Below are positions 15,816 through 25,300 of a stretch of DNA of 64,000 nt, piece after piece; positions within the stretch are counted from its first letter, which is position 1; every line of letters begins with the position of its first letter. The notes beneath the pieces were generated by a model. It did not search any database. It saw only the letters and a list, made by a program, of their open reading frames with translations, and had not been told where the DNA came from. Both the position numbers and the translations under genes were made by a program. The DNA is from Propionispora vibrioides (GTDB lineage: Bacteria > Bacillota > Negativicutes > Propionisporales > Propionisporaceae), in the NCBI RefSeq assembly GCF_900110485.1, contig NZ_FODY01000011.1, forward strand, positions 1 through 64,000, read 5' to 3'.

Positions 15816-16706
15816 TTAAGCAGGCGAAACGATGCCGACCAGCAGTTCCACAGTACCGAACCGAACGGTGAGCGGAATCCGATATCCCTTGATATTGGCG
15901 GTATCCGCCCCTTGTATGACGGACGGGAAATGCAGATCCAGCTCCACCCCTTTATCGGAGGCATTTACACAGAAAATTCCGTTAACCAGGTTCACGAATT
16001 CGGCAATGCTGTCCCGGGCCAGTTCATCCACGCTGCTGAGCGGTTCCTGACTGTAGCGGCGGGCAATTTCCAACAGGCAGTCTTCTTTTAAAATCAAGCC
16101 GGTCACCATATCGCTTTGGCAGCGAATGACCTGGGTGGCAACCCAGTCGGACGGGGCCACCTCACCCAGTACGGCTTCCGCGCCGGCAATGGGCACTTCG
16201 TCGAGAAAGCGGATGATATTACGCATAAATAAGGCCGTATAATCCAGGAAAAGAGCTTTGTTGTCCCCGGCTCCGGCAAGTTGCAGGATGCCTTCCAGCA
16301 TCGTACTGTCCACCTGGGCACCGTCTTTGTCCGAGGTCAGCTTATTTTCCTGATTGTAGTTGACCATGGCGCTTTCCAGTTCGGCCAGGCTCAAATAGCC
16401 TTGATCGATAATGGCCTGGCTCAGGTTCAGCTGCTTGGAGCTTTGCTTGCTTAGCAGTTCATCGAGCTGCTCTACCGTAAGATATTGTTTTTCGATGGCG
16501 ATTTCACCAAACCGCTTGTCCCTGCTGCGCTGCAATTCGTGAATCTCTTCCACCTGATCAGCGGTAAGCATGCCCGCATTCATTGCCAAGACGCCCAGTT
16601 TGACCCGCACCGACTGTTCCAGTGTCAGGCACTCCGATAATTGAGCAGTAGTCAGTAAGCCTTTGTTGAGTAAATATTGACCAAAAAATTGACTAAACAT
16701 CGTCAT
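15816..16706 (-). CDS. CheX-like protein with N-terminal GspE-N/MshEN-like repeats
   Basis: 296 residues. The C-terminal half (about 145-296) looks like a CheX/CheC-type CheY-P phosphatase fold (SIAEFVNLVNGIFCVNAS carries the E..N..NG pattern; ends RFGTVELLVGIVSPA). The N-terminal 115 residues are four tandem units of about 30 residues of the form LG..L...G.LT..QL...L..Q (FGQYLLNKGLLTTAQL; LGVLAMNAGMLTADQV; FGEIAIEKQYLTVEQL; LSQAIIDQGYLSLAEL), resembling the GspE-N/MshEN module, some members of which bind c-di-GMP. AGGGG fixes the start. It follows a cheY by 12 nt, so it probably acts on that receiver. Confidence 0.75.
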   Translation of the reverse strand: MTMFSQFFGQYLLNKGLLTTAQLSECLTLEQSVRVKLGVLAMNAGMLTADQVEEIHELQRSRDKRFGEIAIEKQYLTVEQLDELLSKQSSKQLNLSQAIIDQGYLSLAELESAMVNYNQENKLTSDKDGAQVDSTMLEGILQLAGAGDNKALFLDYTALFMRNIIRFLDEVPIAGAEAVLGEVAPSDWVATQVIRCQSDMVTGLILKEDCLLEIARRYSQEPLSSVDELARDSIAEFVNLVNGIFCVNASDKGVELDLHFPSVIQGADTANIKGYRIPLTVRFGTVELLVGIVSPA

Positions 16707-16718
16707 TCAGTCCCCTCT

Positions 16719-17090
16719 TTATTTCGATATCTTGGCAATAGCCTTGGCAATTTGCTCAACGCTATAAGGTTTTTGTATGAAGTCCATGGCACCGCCCTTA
16801 AGCGCCTCAATCAGCTTACTTGAGGTTCCTGCCGAAGACAGCATAATCACCTTAGCTTCCGGATCCTGTTCCCGCAGACGCTGCAAAGCCGTCAAGCCGT
16901 CCGCTTCGGGCATGACGATATCCAGGAAAACCAGATCGGGCTTGTTGTATTTATACACATCGACAACCATTTTCCCGTCTGAAGCTTCTATCACCTCGCA
17001 ATCCATCTCTGCCAGGATATCCCGCAGTTTTTTTCGAACCAGAAGGGAGTCATCACAAATTAACACTTTGACTTTGTTTGTTGCTGCCAT
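16719..17090 (-). CDS. CheY-like single-domain response regulator
   Basis: 123 residues, receiver domain only. The acidic pocket is CDD at 12-14, phosphoacceptor Asp57 in VFLDIVMPEADG, Ser in MLSSAGT and Lys in FIQKPYS. It is the first gene of a two-gene leftward operon with the CheX-like protein, an arrangement that pairs a receiver with its phosphatase. It is separate from the large che operon at 21-31 kb. Confidence 0.9.
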   Translation of the reverse strand: MAATNKVKVLICDDSLLVRKKLRDILAEMDCEVIEASDGKMVVDVYKYNKPDLVFLDIVMPEADGLTALQRLREQDPEAKVIMLSSAGTSSKLIEALKGGAMDFIQKPYSVEQIAKAIAKISK

Positions 17091-17230
17091 AGAAAGAGCC
17101 CTCCTCCTCCCGCCCGCCAGGCGGCTTCCTTTTTCATTTAATGATTTAGTTACTTGCCAATATGTATGCTGTTTCTACACATTCTTCATGAATCCTGTCG
17201 AGGCAATAGAAAATTAACAAAATCCTAGAA

Positions 17231-17258
17231 AAAAGAGACCGCCTGCAGGCAGCCTCTT
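17231..17258 (-). terminator. Terminator of mdh
   Basis: Imperfect stem on the minus strand (AAGAGGCTGCC paired with GGCGGTCTCTT around TGCA) followed by TTTT, 22 nt past the mdh stop. Confidence 0.7.
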
Positions 17259-17280
17259 CTTTACCGGTATCACCGGGAAG

Positions 17281-18219
17281 TTAGATCAGTTTCATATCCT
17301 TTAATACATTGTTCATATTGTGAACGGCTTCGGCGCTCTTATTGAAGGCAGCCTGTTCTTCGGCGTTCAGTTTGTAATCCACAATGGATTCCCAGCCGTC
17401 TTTACCCAGAACAACCGGTACGCCCATGCAAATATCGCTTTGGCCGTATTCGCCGTCCAAAGCTACGCAGCAAGGGAAAATTTTCTTTTCGTCAAGCACG
17501 ATGGCTTTAACCAAAGCGCCGCAGGATGCGCCGGGAGCATACCAGGCGGAAGTGCCTAACAGCTTAGTCAGCGTAGCGCCGCCTACCATGGTGTCGGCAG
17601 CCACTTTCTGCAAGGTTTCGGCGTCCAGCAAAGTGGAGATCGGAATACCCTGATAAGTAGCGAAACGGGTCAACGGGATCATCGTAGTGTCGCCGTGTCC
17701 GCCGATAACAAAACCTTGGATATCGGTAGCCGGACGGTCAAGTGCCTGGCTCAGATAATATTTGAAACGGGAGCTGTCGAGAATGCCGCCCATGCCAATT
17801 ACGCGGTTTTTCGGCAGGCCCAGTGCTTTATACGCCAAATAGGTCATGGTATCCATCGGATTGCTGATTACGATGATAATAGCGTCAGGCGAATATTTCA
17901 GAATATTGTCGGCTACACCTTTTACAATACCGGCGTTAGTACCGATCAGGTCTTCACGGGTCATGCCGGGTTTACGGGGAATACCGGAAGTAATTACCAC
18001 TACGCCCGACCCAGCAGTTTTGCTGTAATCGCCAGTACTGCCAATTACTCTGGTGTTGAAGCCCAGGGTGGTAGCCGTTTGCATAATATCCATGGCTTTG
18101 CCTTCAGCTACGCCTTCTTTGATGTCCAATAGAACAAGCTCGCTTGCTAATCCCTGCTGTACAATGACGTTTGCACATGTTGCGCCTACGTTACCTGCAC
18201 CAACTACAGTAATTTTCAT
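17281..18219 (-). CDS. mdh: Malate dehydrogenase (NAD-dependent, LDH-like type)
   Basis: 312 residues, interconverting malate and oxaloacetate. The NAD site is GAGNVGA at residues 7-13 with an Asp (LLDI) ending strand 2. The substrate loop is IPRKPGMTRED; Arg at this position selects malate dehydrogenase, whereas lactate dehydrogenases have Gln. Also present are SNPMDTMTYL, the catalytic His in GGHGDTTM and LGTSAWYAPGAS. GGAGGA lies ahead of the ATG at 18219. It is a single-gene unit with a terminator. A link to the reductive or partial TCA pathway, or to propionate-type metabolism, is inference. Confidence 0.95.
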   Translation of the reverse strand: MKITVVGAGNVGATCANVIVQQGLASELVLLDIKEGVAEGKAMDIMQTATTLGFNTRVIGSTGDYSKTAGSGVVVITSGIPRKPGMTREDLIGTNAGIVKGVADNILKYSPDAIIIVISNPMDTMTYLAYKALGLPKNRVIGMGGILDSSRFKYYLSQALDRPATDIQGFVIGGHGDTTMIPLTRFATYQGIPISTLLDAETLQKVAADTMVGGATLTKLLGTSAWYAPGASCGALVKAIVLDEKKIFPCCVALDGEYGQSDICMGVPVVLGKDGWESIVDYKLNAEEQAAFNKSAEAVHNMNNVLKDMKLI

Positions 18220-18470
18220 GTTGTCATCATCCTCCTAAAGTTTGTACCCTAAGGGTTGTACCTTTTACATGTAAATTATACATCGTTTTCTAGTATTTAT
18301 CATCATATTTATCGCAAAGAATGTGAAAAAAATTACATGTGCTAATGTTCCACAAACTCTGAAACTACCATTTCTTCACAGGTCTTTTCCCGTAAGGCTC
18401 CATTGCCGTCGACTTACCTATAGCCGTATTTCAAAAAATTTTAATGAAGTATGGCACAGAAAACACCGTC
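18220..18470. other. Intergenic region between mdh and the acyltransferase-like gene
   Basis: Divergent promoters are expected here. On the minus strand a TATAAT (within GTATAATTTACATG, plus about 18270-18283) is a plausible -10 for mdh; nearby TTTACATGTAAA (plus about 18264-18275) is a short palindrome. On the plus strand TGCTATAAT near 18533 is an extended -10 for the next gene. Otherwise nothing recognised. Confidence 0.4.
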
Positions 18471-18505
18471 AGGGAGTGTCTCGGATAGTTTGAAGACACA
18501 CTAGG
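18471..18505. repeat. Short form of the CTAG-bounded palindromic repeat
   Basis: Inverted arms AGGGAGTGTCT (18471-18481) and AGACACACTAGG (18494-18505). On the minus strand it reads TAGTGTGTCTTCAAACTATC, close to the terminus of the full-length copy at 55711 (AGGGCGTATCTTCAAATTAT). It looks like the two ends of a long element with the middle missing. Confidence 0.6.
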
Positions 18506-18577
18506 TTTTAAAATGACGCCACCCGGGCATCATGCTATAATAAAGAGAGTTCATTCTTTTTGTCTACGAGGTTTCTT

Positions 18578-19276
18578 ATGGTTACACCTTCTGCTCGGAT
18601 TCGTGAGATCGATCTTCTACGGGCCTTGGCTATTGTGCTGATGACCCTGTTTCACGCCATATTTGATGCGGCGGAATTTTACGATGCCAATATAAGCTAC
18701 ACCAGCGGCATTTGGTACTACACCGGCAAGCTGTCGGCCATTCTGTTCCTGCTGACCTCGGGCATCAGCGTCACCTTAGGATCCCATAGTTTGAAACGGG
18801 GTCTGACCGTACTGGCAGCCGGCCTGCTGGTCATTGCCGCCACCTATTGGTTTAGCCCTGCCAGCTTTGTCATTTTCGGCATCCTGCAGCTTATCGGGAC
18901 AAGCATGCTGACCTATCCTCTGTTGCGGCGGCTTTCCTGCCCGCTCCTTGCGCTGCTGGCCATCGCTGCCTGGCTGGCCGGCCTCAGCCTGCAGGGCGTA
19001 ACCACCGGCAGTCTTTATCTGCTGCCGTTTGGTGTCACACCGCCGTTCTTTGCCTCGCTGGACTATTATCCCCTGCTGCCCTGGTATGGCTTTTTTGTGG
19101 CCGGCTTGCTGCTGGGCAAAGTCTGTTATCCGGCGCGGCAACCGTTGTTTCCCCACTTGCCGGATCAACGCCTGCTGACCGGTCTGGAGTGGCTGGGACG
19201 TCACTCGCTCCTCACCTACTTGATCCACCAACCGGTTCTGTTACTCCTCTTTGCCGTCTTTATGCCGCTCCTGTAA
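18578..19276 (+). CDS. DUF1624/HGSNAT-type membrane acyltransferase-like protein
   Basis: 232 residues, about seven membrane helices. The start region RIREIDLLRALAIVLMTLFHAIFDAAEF is the conserved opening of the heparan-alpha-glucosaminide N-acetyltransferase catalytic domain family (R..E.D.LR...I..M...H), and the C-terminal LGRHSLLTYLIHQPVLLL is likewise typical, with its conserved Tyr/His. ATG at 18578 is used because GAGG lies seven nt before it; an in-frame TTG at 18560 is less likely. A GH26-like enzyme gene follows 60 nt downstream, so a role in acylating or moving surface sugars is plausible. The substrate is unknown. Confidence 0.8.
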   Translation: MVTPSARIREIDLLRALAIVLMTLFHAIFDAAEFYDANISYTSGIWYYTGKLSAILFLLTSGISVTLGSHSLKRGLTVLAAGLLVIAATYWFSPASFVIFGILQLIGTSMLTYPLLRRLSCPLLALLAIAAWLAGLSLQGVTTGSLYLLPFGVTPPFFASLDYYPLLPWYGFFVAGLLLGKVCYPARQPLFPHLPDQRLLTGLEWLGRHSLLTYLIHQPVLLLLFAVFMPLL

Positions 19277-19336
19277 GCCGGTAGGTTAATAGCCTTCCCC
19301 GCCTTACCGACCTTTATGTAATGAGGTGACCGCTTG

Positions 19337-21007
19337 ATGTATACACTGTTTTTCCGGTCCCGTTTCCTGCTGCTTTACGCCTGCTGTTTACTGCTTGGGC
19401 TGTTTACGCCGCTCCCCGCCCTGGCTGAGCCGGCCGGAACTCTTTACGTGATCAATGGTCTGACCAGCGGCGAAGACACCCGCCAACCCGGCGACGATGT
19501 GAAAAAGATCGAGCCTTTCAGCGACAGCCTCTATCAATATACCGACTTTGCCAACGGCTTCAGCCTGCGCTATCCCTCCGGCATGATCGCCGACGCATCC
19601 CTGTCGGCTGTCCGCACCCTCTTTACCGACGGCCAGACCGACATCCTGGTGTTTTATGATTCACTGGCCGATAAACAGTCCTCAGCCGCCGAACTGATCG
19701 AATACGGCAACCGCTTCCGTTACAATACGGCCGATCACCGGATCGAAACCGATAAAACCCTGTACATAAACGGGCGCCAGGTTCATCTTCTCAAATGGAC
19801 CCGCCGCCAGCTATCCCGCGTCGCCGGTGACAAGAACCATTATGTTTCGGCGGAAATCGTAAAAAATCCTTACGAAGTATACACCCTGCTCATCAAGTCG
19901 GCCAAGCCGATTGAAAATGAGCTGGAACTCATCCAAAGCGTCTCGCTGTTCCCGCCTCAGGGGCACCCCGGCATCTATAAGCGGCAAAGCGCCTCCACCA
20001 CGCCTCTGAATGAGGAAACCCGTGCCTTCCTGCACACCTATTTCGGCCCGGACAGTTCCTTTCATTGGGGCGTGTTTGAACCCAGCGCCCCTTACAACAT
20101 GACCAATCTGCTCCGGCTGGAAGATTCCTTTGGTTACCGCTTCCCCTTTGTCATCCGCTATCAGTCACTGGACGAGAACATGCCCCTGCAGGGCTTACAA
20201 AACGCCTACCAGCACCAGACCTATGTGGAGCTGACGCTGCAGACACTGCTGCAGGAGGCCGGGGTGAACGCGCTCAAGCTCGGCGCGTCCGGTCAGGTTA
20301 ACGCCGGCATTGTCTATGATATGCTGGACGGCCAATATGACGACTACCTGGCGGAATATGCCCGGCGGCTAAAAGAGTTCAACCACCCGGTGCTGTTTAG
20401 ACTGAACAATGAAATGAACGGCGACTGGTGCTGGTATTCGGCCTACTACACCGGGAAGGACGCCGATCTCTACATCGCGCTCTGGCGCTACATCCAAACG
20501 GTATTTGCCAATCACGGCGTGGACAATGTCATCTGGGTCTGGAATCCGCACGACCTGTCACGGCCGGATTTTAAGTGGAACCATTATCTCATGTATTATC
20601 CCGGCGACGAATATGTCGACCTGATCGGCCTGACCGGCTATAACACCGGTACCTATTTTCCGGGTGAACGGTGGCGGGAATTCAAAGACATCTATACGCC
20701 ACTCTACAGCGAATATGCCTCCCTATTCAACAAGCCTTTCCTGATCACCGAATTTGGCTCCAATTCCGTCGGCGGCGACAAAGCGGCCTGGATCCGCGGC
20801 ATGTTTGACCATATGGCCGATTTCCCCCGCATCAAGGCGGCCATTTGGTGGAGCGGCATTGATTACGATCAATTGGGACAGCCGGGGCGCATTTATCTGA
20901 TTAATGAAACGGAAGAGATTATCCAGGTGTTCCGTGAGCGGCTGAAAGAGTATGAACCCAAGCGGCAGCCACCGGACCAAAACCCGGATCATAAAGAAAG
21001 CGGTTGA
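19337..21007 (+). CDS. Secreted GH26-like glycoside hydrolase (beta-mannanase type)
   Basis: 556 residues with a signal peptide (LLLYACCLLLGLFTPLPALA). Residues about 30-220 form an N-terminal domain of unknown type; the C-terminal 320 residues resemble GH26: FHWGVFEPSAP at the entry strand, acid/base Glu in LFRLNNEMNGDWCWYSA near 359, WVWNPHD, and nucleophile Glu in FLITEFGSNS near 471, then AAIWWSGIDYD. Both catalytic glutamates are present, so activity on a beta-mannan or related surface glycan is likely. Start chosen at ATG 19337 (GAGGTGA eight nt upstream). It ends in a strong bidirectional terminator. Confidence 0.85.
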   Translation: MYTLFFRSRFLLLYACCLLLGLFTPLPALAEPAGTLYVINGLTSGEDTRQPGDDVKKIEPFSDSLYQYTDFANGFSLRYPSGMIADASLSAVRTLFTDGQTDILVFYDSLADKQSSAAELIEYGNRFRYNTADHRIETDKTLYINGRQVHLLKWTRRQLSRVAGDKNHYVSAEIVKNPYEVYTLLIKSAKPIENELELIQSVSLFPPQGHPGIYKRQSASTTPLNEETRAFLHTYFGPDSSFHWGVFEPSAPYNMTNLLRLEDSFGYRFPFVIRYQSLDENMPLQGLQNAYQHQTYVELTLQTLLQEAGVNALKLGASGQVNAGIVYDMLDGQYDDYLAEYARRLKEFNHPVLFRLNNEMNGDWCWYSAYYTGKDADLYIALWRYIQTVFANHGVDNVIWVWNPHDLSRPDFKWNHYLMYYPGDEYVDLIGLTGYNTGTYFPGERWREFKDIYTPLYSEYASLFNKPFLITEFGSNSVGGDKAAWIRGMFDHMADFPRIKAAIWWSGIDYDQLGQPGRIYLINETEEIIQVFRERLKEYEPKRQPPDQNPDHKESG

Positions 21008-21035
21008 CAGTATCTTGCTGTCAACCGCTTTCTTT
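20993..21035. terminator. Bidirectional terminator between convergent genes
   Basis: A perfect 18-bp stem, 20993-21010 with 21018-21035, 7-nt loop, A-rich and T-rich flanks on either side. It overlaps the stop codons of both the GH26-like gene and the leftward receiver gene. Confidence 0.92.
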
Positions 21036-21429
21036 ATACCTGCAGTCCCAGTTGCCTCATGACTTCAATCAGCTTCTCCGTATTTACCGGTTTTGCCGCA
21101 TACGCCTCACAGCCTTTTTGGAAGGAATTACGGACGTACTCGGTGTCGTGCAAGGCTGTGATCATAATAATTTTGGTCTGATCCGCCTCGGCTACGCCTT
21201 TTTGCTTTTCTAAATCACGGATAGCTTGCAGGGCTCTCATGCCATCCACCTTGGGCATCATAATATCCAGGCAGATTAAGTCATAGGGATCTCCCACATC
21301 CCAGGCCATCAGGAAGGCTTCCACCGCCTCCATGCCATTTACCGTCAGATCACATTCACCATACTGCGATAATATTTTGTCCAAATATTTGCGGCTGGCC
21401 AAATCGTCTTCAGCAATCAAGATTTTCAT
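21034..21429 (-). CDS. Stand-alone receiver protein, last gene of the chemosensory operon
   Basis: 131 residues: acidic pair EDD at 7-9, phosphoacceptor Asp55 in LICLDIMMPKVDG, Thr in MITALHD, Lys in AAKPVNTEK. No output domain. ATG at 21429 with GGGGTGG upstream is preferred over GTG 21438. It follows the hybrid kinase, and is the natural receiver for the Hpt domain at that kinase's C-terminus, which would make a phosphorelay ending in a protein-protein interaction rather than DNA binding. Confidence 0.9.
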   Translation of the reverse strand: MKILIAEDDLASRKYLDKILSQYGECDLTVNGMEAVEAFLMAWDVGDPYDLICLDIMMPKVDGMRALQAIRDLEKQKGVAEADQTKIIMITALHDTEYVRNSFQKGCEAYAAKPVNTEKLIEVMRQLGLQV

Positions 21430-21490
21430 AACATCCACCCCGTTTCACATCATATTTTATCTACATCCTTCAGCAGGCTTGACAAACCGC

Positions 21491-24160
21491 TTAAATCCAT
21501 CTATGTATCCTCCGAAACTCCATATATCCCTTTTCCAGCTCGGCAATTCCCTCGTTTACCTCTTGCTGCTTCTCCTTCCGGCAAAGCAGCTCCAGCCGAA
21601 AGGCAGTCATTTTTAACCCGTGGGCATCAAGACTGGCGGCACTGTTCTTGACCTGATGCGCCAATTCGCCGATGGCGGAGAAATTACATTCCGCCGCGGC
21701 CCGCTCCTGGCGCAGCCGCTCAATACATTTGCCCATAATCTCCCGGATTTGCTCCGGGTTGTGGTAATCCGCCCCCTCGCTGGAGCCATGCTGCAGAGCG
21801 GCCACCACTTCCCGTTCCCGCTGCCTTAGAATGACCGATTCGATCGCCTGAAACAAATTTTCCATCTGGATGGGCTTAGCGACATAACCGTCCATTCCCG
21901 CCGCCAGAAACCGCTCCCGGTCCCCGACCAGCGCATGGGCCGTCACTGCAATGATCGGGATATGCTTTCCTGCCGGTTTTTCCATCTGGCGGATTCTTGC
22001 CGTTGCTTCCAGTCCGTCCATGCCCGGCATTTGCACATCCATCAGAATGAGATCCGGTTGTACCCAGGACAATTGTCGCAAAGCCTCCAAGCCGTTATTG
22101 GCGACATGCACTTGATAGTCCCTGCCGCGGAGCATCCGGGTAATGACCGACTGATTAACCGCTTCATCTTCCACCAGCAAGATACGGACTACATCCTGCG
22201 CGGTTACGGCAATAGCCGCTGGCGGCAGCTCTGCCGGACCGGCCGCTACAGCAAAAGGCAACACAATATAAAAGGTGCTGCCTGCCCCGCGTTCACTTTC
22301 CACACCAATCCGGCCGCCCATAATCTCAGTCAATTGCTTGGAGATAGCCAGGCCCAAGCCACTGCCGCCGTATTTGCGGGTAAAGGACCCGTCAATCTGG
22401 CTGAACTTTTGAAACAGAGCGGGAACATCCTCCCGGGCAATCCCAATGCCCGTATCGGTCACCCGGAACTCCAGTTCAATATGTCCGTCTGTCGCCGGCC
22501 GTTGCTGGACACAAAAGGTTACTTGACCGTTGTCGGTAAATTTGACGGCATTGCTTAAAAGATTATTTAAAATCTGCTGCAACCGGTGCGGGTCACCCTT
22601 AACAAAAGGCGGAATGGTCTCCGGGATATGATAATCCATCATCAAACCCTTATTTCGGGCATGGGAATAATGAATGGGTATCGTCTTGCGCAAGAGTTCC
22701 TTCAGATCGAAAGCAATGGTTTCCACCGTCAGACGGCCGGCTTCCATCTTGGAGATATCCAGTACGTCATTGATGACATGAAGCAGGGAGTTGGCGCATT
22801 CTTTGGCAATGTTCATATTGTCCCGCTGTTCGGGCTGTAGCGGCGTCATCAACGTTAGATCAATCATCCCCAGAATGCCGTTGAGCGGCGTCCGGATCTC
22901 ATGGCTCATATTGGCCAGAAACTGGCTTTTGGTGCGATTGGCTCTTTCGGCCGCCTCCTTGGCTTCCTGCATGTCCCGCTCCGCCGCTTTACGCTCGGTG
23001 ATATCCAAAATAGAGCCAATATAGCCGGAAAAACTGCCATCCAGACCATAAAAGGGTTTACCCATTTCCAACACCCAGCGATATTCTCCGTCATAGCGCT
23101 TCAGCCGGTACTCCAGGGAAAAGGGCCGTTGCACAGCAAAGGCGCTGTCAAATTCCTGGCAGCGATGCAAATAGTCCTCGCTATGCACCAGGTCCTGCCA
23201 CTCACAGTCTGTTCTCCCGCCGCTATGGCCGCCGGTAAACTGCAGCCAGCTCCGGTTAAAGTAGTCGCAGGTTTTATTGATACCGGCCCGCCAAATGAGC
23301 ACCGGAAAATTTTCAAACAGGGTCAGATAAAAATCACGCGATTTGGACAGGTTCTCCTGCAGCAGCTTATATTGGGTAATATCCTCAACGATCAGCAGCA
23401 CACACCGCCGGTTGCCCAAAAACAGCGGTACGGCGCTTACCCGCCACCAGACTCGGGTGGGAACGTCGTCCACCTTGATCATTTTGGGAAACTCTTCCCC
23501 ATAACTGCTTTCGCCTGACAGCAAGGCTTTATTCAGCATGCGGGTCATCGGACAGATGGGGCAACTCTCACCTTCGCCGCAACCCCTGGGCGAATGAGAG
23601 TTGTTGACACATTGAAAAAATTCCCCCACCGGCTGGTCGTAGATCTCGGCAAAGTCCTGGCGGCTTTTTTTCATAGCCTCCCAGTTAATCTGCTCGATGC
23701 GCCGTTCTTCGTTCAGAATTAGCATGCCCACCGGCACGGTATTAAAAATGGTCTCCAGCTTTCGCTGTTTGCTGATCACCTCTTTTTCCGTCCGTCTAAT
23801 CCTGTCGATGTCCCGGAGCAGCATCACTACCCCGTACTGATTATAGCCTGCATCCTTGACCAGCGAGGCGGTAGCGGAAATATATCCCCTTGTTCCGTTG
23901 CGGCGGATGATGACCGAATCCCGCGGCAGACCAATGCCAGAGGACCCTCGGGCAGCCTCAGCCACCGGGCTGGGCACCGGCAAGCCCGTTTCGGCATGAA
24001 CAATTTGCAGAATTTCATCCACATGCCGCCCCATGGCCGCTTGCGCCGACCAGCCGGTAATCAGTTCCCCGGCCGGATTTAAAAAAGTAATCTGACCGTG
24101 CTGATCGGTAATAATCACCCCGTCACCCATGCTGGCCAGTACAGCCTCCATATTTTTCAT
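21491..24160 (-). CDS. Hybrid histidine kinase, PAS x3 - HisKA - HATPase - REC - Hpt
   Basis: 889 residues, no membrane helix, so cytosolic. PAS1 opens at [20 protein letters not shown]2 (from [18 protein letters not shown]) carries a Cys-rich insert, [14 protein letters not shown], which could hold a metal or haem; PAS3/PAC follows ([13 protein letters not shown]). Then HisKA with [19 protein letters not shown], HATPase ([31 protein letters not shown]), receiver ([16 protein letters not shown]) and an Hpt domain (His in [18 protein letters not shown]). The start at ATG 24160 has AAGGCGG eight nt upstream. Its place at the end of a che operon suggests cross-talk between a soluble redox or ligand sensor and the chemosensory array. 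Confidence 0.92.
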   Translation of the reverse strand: MKNMEAVLASMGDGVIITDQHGQITFLNPAGELITGWSAQAAMGRHVDEILQIVHAETGLPVPSPVAEAARGSSGIGLPRDSVIIRRNGTRGYISATASLVKDAGYNQYGVVMLLRDIDRIRRTEKEVISKQRKLETIFNTVPVGMLILNEERRIEQINWEAMKKSRQDFAEIYDQPVGEFFQCVNNSHSPRGCGEGESCPICPMTRMLNKALLSGESSYGEEFPKMIKVDDVPTRVWWRVSAVPLFLGNRRCVLLIVEDITQYKLLQENLSKSRDFYLTLFENFPVLIWRAGINKTCDYFNRSWLQFTGGHSGGRTDCEWQDLVHSEDYLHRCQEFDSAFAVQRPFSLEYRLKRYDGEYRWVLEMGKPFYGLDGSFSGYIGSILDITERKAAERDMQEAKEAAERANRTKSQFLANMSHEIRTPLNGILGMIDLTLMTPLQPEQRDNMNIAKECANSLLHVINDVLDISKMEAGRLTVETIAFDLKELLRKTIPIHYSHARNKGLMMDYHIPETIPPFVKGDPHRLQQILNNLLSNAVKFTDNGQVTFCVQQRPATDGHIELEFRVTDTGIGIAREDVPALFQKFSQIDGSFTRKYGGSGLGLAISKQLTEIMGGRIGVESERGAGSTFYIVLPFAVAAGPAELPPAAIAVTAQDVVRILLVEDEAVNQSVITRMLRGRDYQVHVANNGLEALRQLSWVQPDLILMDVQMPGMDGLEATARIRQMEKPAGKHIPIIAVTAHALVGDRERFLAAGMDGYVAKPIQMENLFQAIESVILRQREREVVAALQHGSSEGADYHNPEQIREIMGKCIERLRQERAAAECNFSAIGELAHQVKNSAASLDAHGLKMTAFRLELLCRKEKQQEVNEGIAELEKGYMEFRRIHRWI

Positions 24161-24254
24161 ATTTTCACCGCCTTGCGTCTTCGCGGGGCGAACAGCCCGG
24201 CCGCGGATTCGATGCATATCCCTCACCACCTTTAGCAAAATTAATCATAGCGGT

Positions 24255-25295
24255 TTATTTCATCTGCCCCAACAGGGTATAAATCAACCGGGGAATATCC
24301 TCCAGGGACGCCTGCTTCTCAACGGCGCCGATTTCATGAGCCGCCTTGGGCATACCGTATACTACGCTGGATTGCTCGTTTTGCCCGATGGTCCTGGCCC
24401 CCTGCCGGCGCATAGTCAGCAAACCCCGGGCGCCATCATAGCCCATACCGGTCAAAATGACCCCTACCGCTTTCTCCTTAACCACCTGGGCCATACTCTC
24501 AAAAAGCACGTCCACCGAGGGGCAATGCCCATTGACCCGTTCTTCCTGGCGGCATTCTACCGTATATAACGTTCCTGTCTTTTTAATGCGCATGTGATAA
24601 TCGCCGGGAGCAATCAGCGCCAGTCCCGGATAAATCCGGTCGCCGTTTTTCGCCTCTCTCACTTCCATAGGACAGGAATTGTTCAGCCTGTCGGCATACA
24701 TGGCCGTAAACCGCGGCGGCATATGCTGCACCACCAAAATACCTGGGGCGTCGGCCGGCATGGTCTGCAAAATACTATAGACCGCTTCTGTCCCGCCGGT
24801 GGATGAGCCAATGGCAATGAACACGCCGCGGCAGTCCGCTCCATTCCGGCTGTCTATGGCAGCACCGGCCGCCCGTTGTTTCCAGTGGCCCACCTTTGCC
24901 ACCGAGGCAATTTTCACCTTTACAACCAGCTCGTTAACCAGAGCTTCCAGGCCCCGCATATTCTGCATGTCCGGTTTCGTCACAAAATCAACCGCTCCGG
25001 CATTGAGTGCCTCAAACACGTTATCGCTGACGGCGCTGATGACGACAACAGGTAGGGGATATTGCGGCATCAGCCGCCGCAAGAAATCAATGCCGCTCAT
25101 TTTGGGCATTTCCACATCCAGCGTTACCACGTCAGGATCAAACTCGATGATTTTATCCCGGGCTTCATAGGCATCGGCCGCCGTAGCCACCACCTCAATG
25201 ACACTGTCCAGCGCCAGGCCTCTGGCAATCAGCTCGCGAAAAACCAAAGAATCATCTACTACCAGCACTCTTATTTTCTTGCGCAAGATCGACAT
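24255..25295 (-). CDS. cheB: CheB protein-glutamate methylesterase
   Basis: 346 residues: receiver domain (VVDDS at 12-16, phospho-Asp60 in VVTLDVEMPKMSG) joined to the methylesterase domain with the catalytic triad Ser in IGSSTGG, His in VVQHMPP and Asp in TGMGYDGARG. It removes methyl groups from the chemoreceptor at 26250 and may deamidate it. Five nt separate it from cheR, so they are co-translated. Confidence 0.96.
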   Translation of the reverse strand: MSILRKKIRVLVVDDSLVFRELIARGLALDSVIEVVATAADAYEARDKIIEFDPDVVTLDVEMPKMSGIDFLRRLMPQYPLPVVVISAVSDNVFEALNAGAVDFVTKPDMQNMRGLEALVNELVVKVKIASVAKVGHWKQRAAGAAIDSRNGADCRGVFIAIGSSTGGTEAVYSILQTMPADAPGILVVQHMPPRFTAMYADRLNNSCPMEVREAKNGDRIYPGLALIAPGDYHMRIKKTGTLYTVECRQEERVNGHCPSVDVLFESMAQVVKEKAVGVILTGMGYDGARGLLTMRRQGARTIGQNEQSSVVYGMPKAAHEIGAVEKQASLEDIPRLIYTLLGQMK

Positions 25296-25300
25296 GCTAT

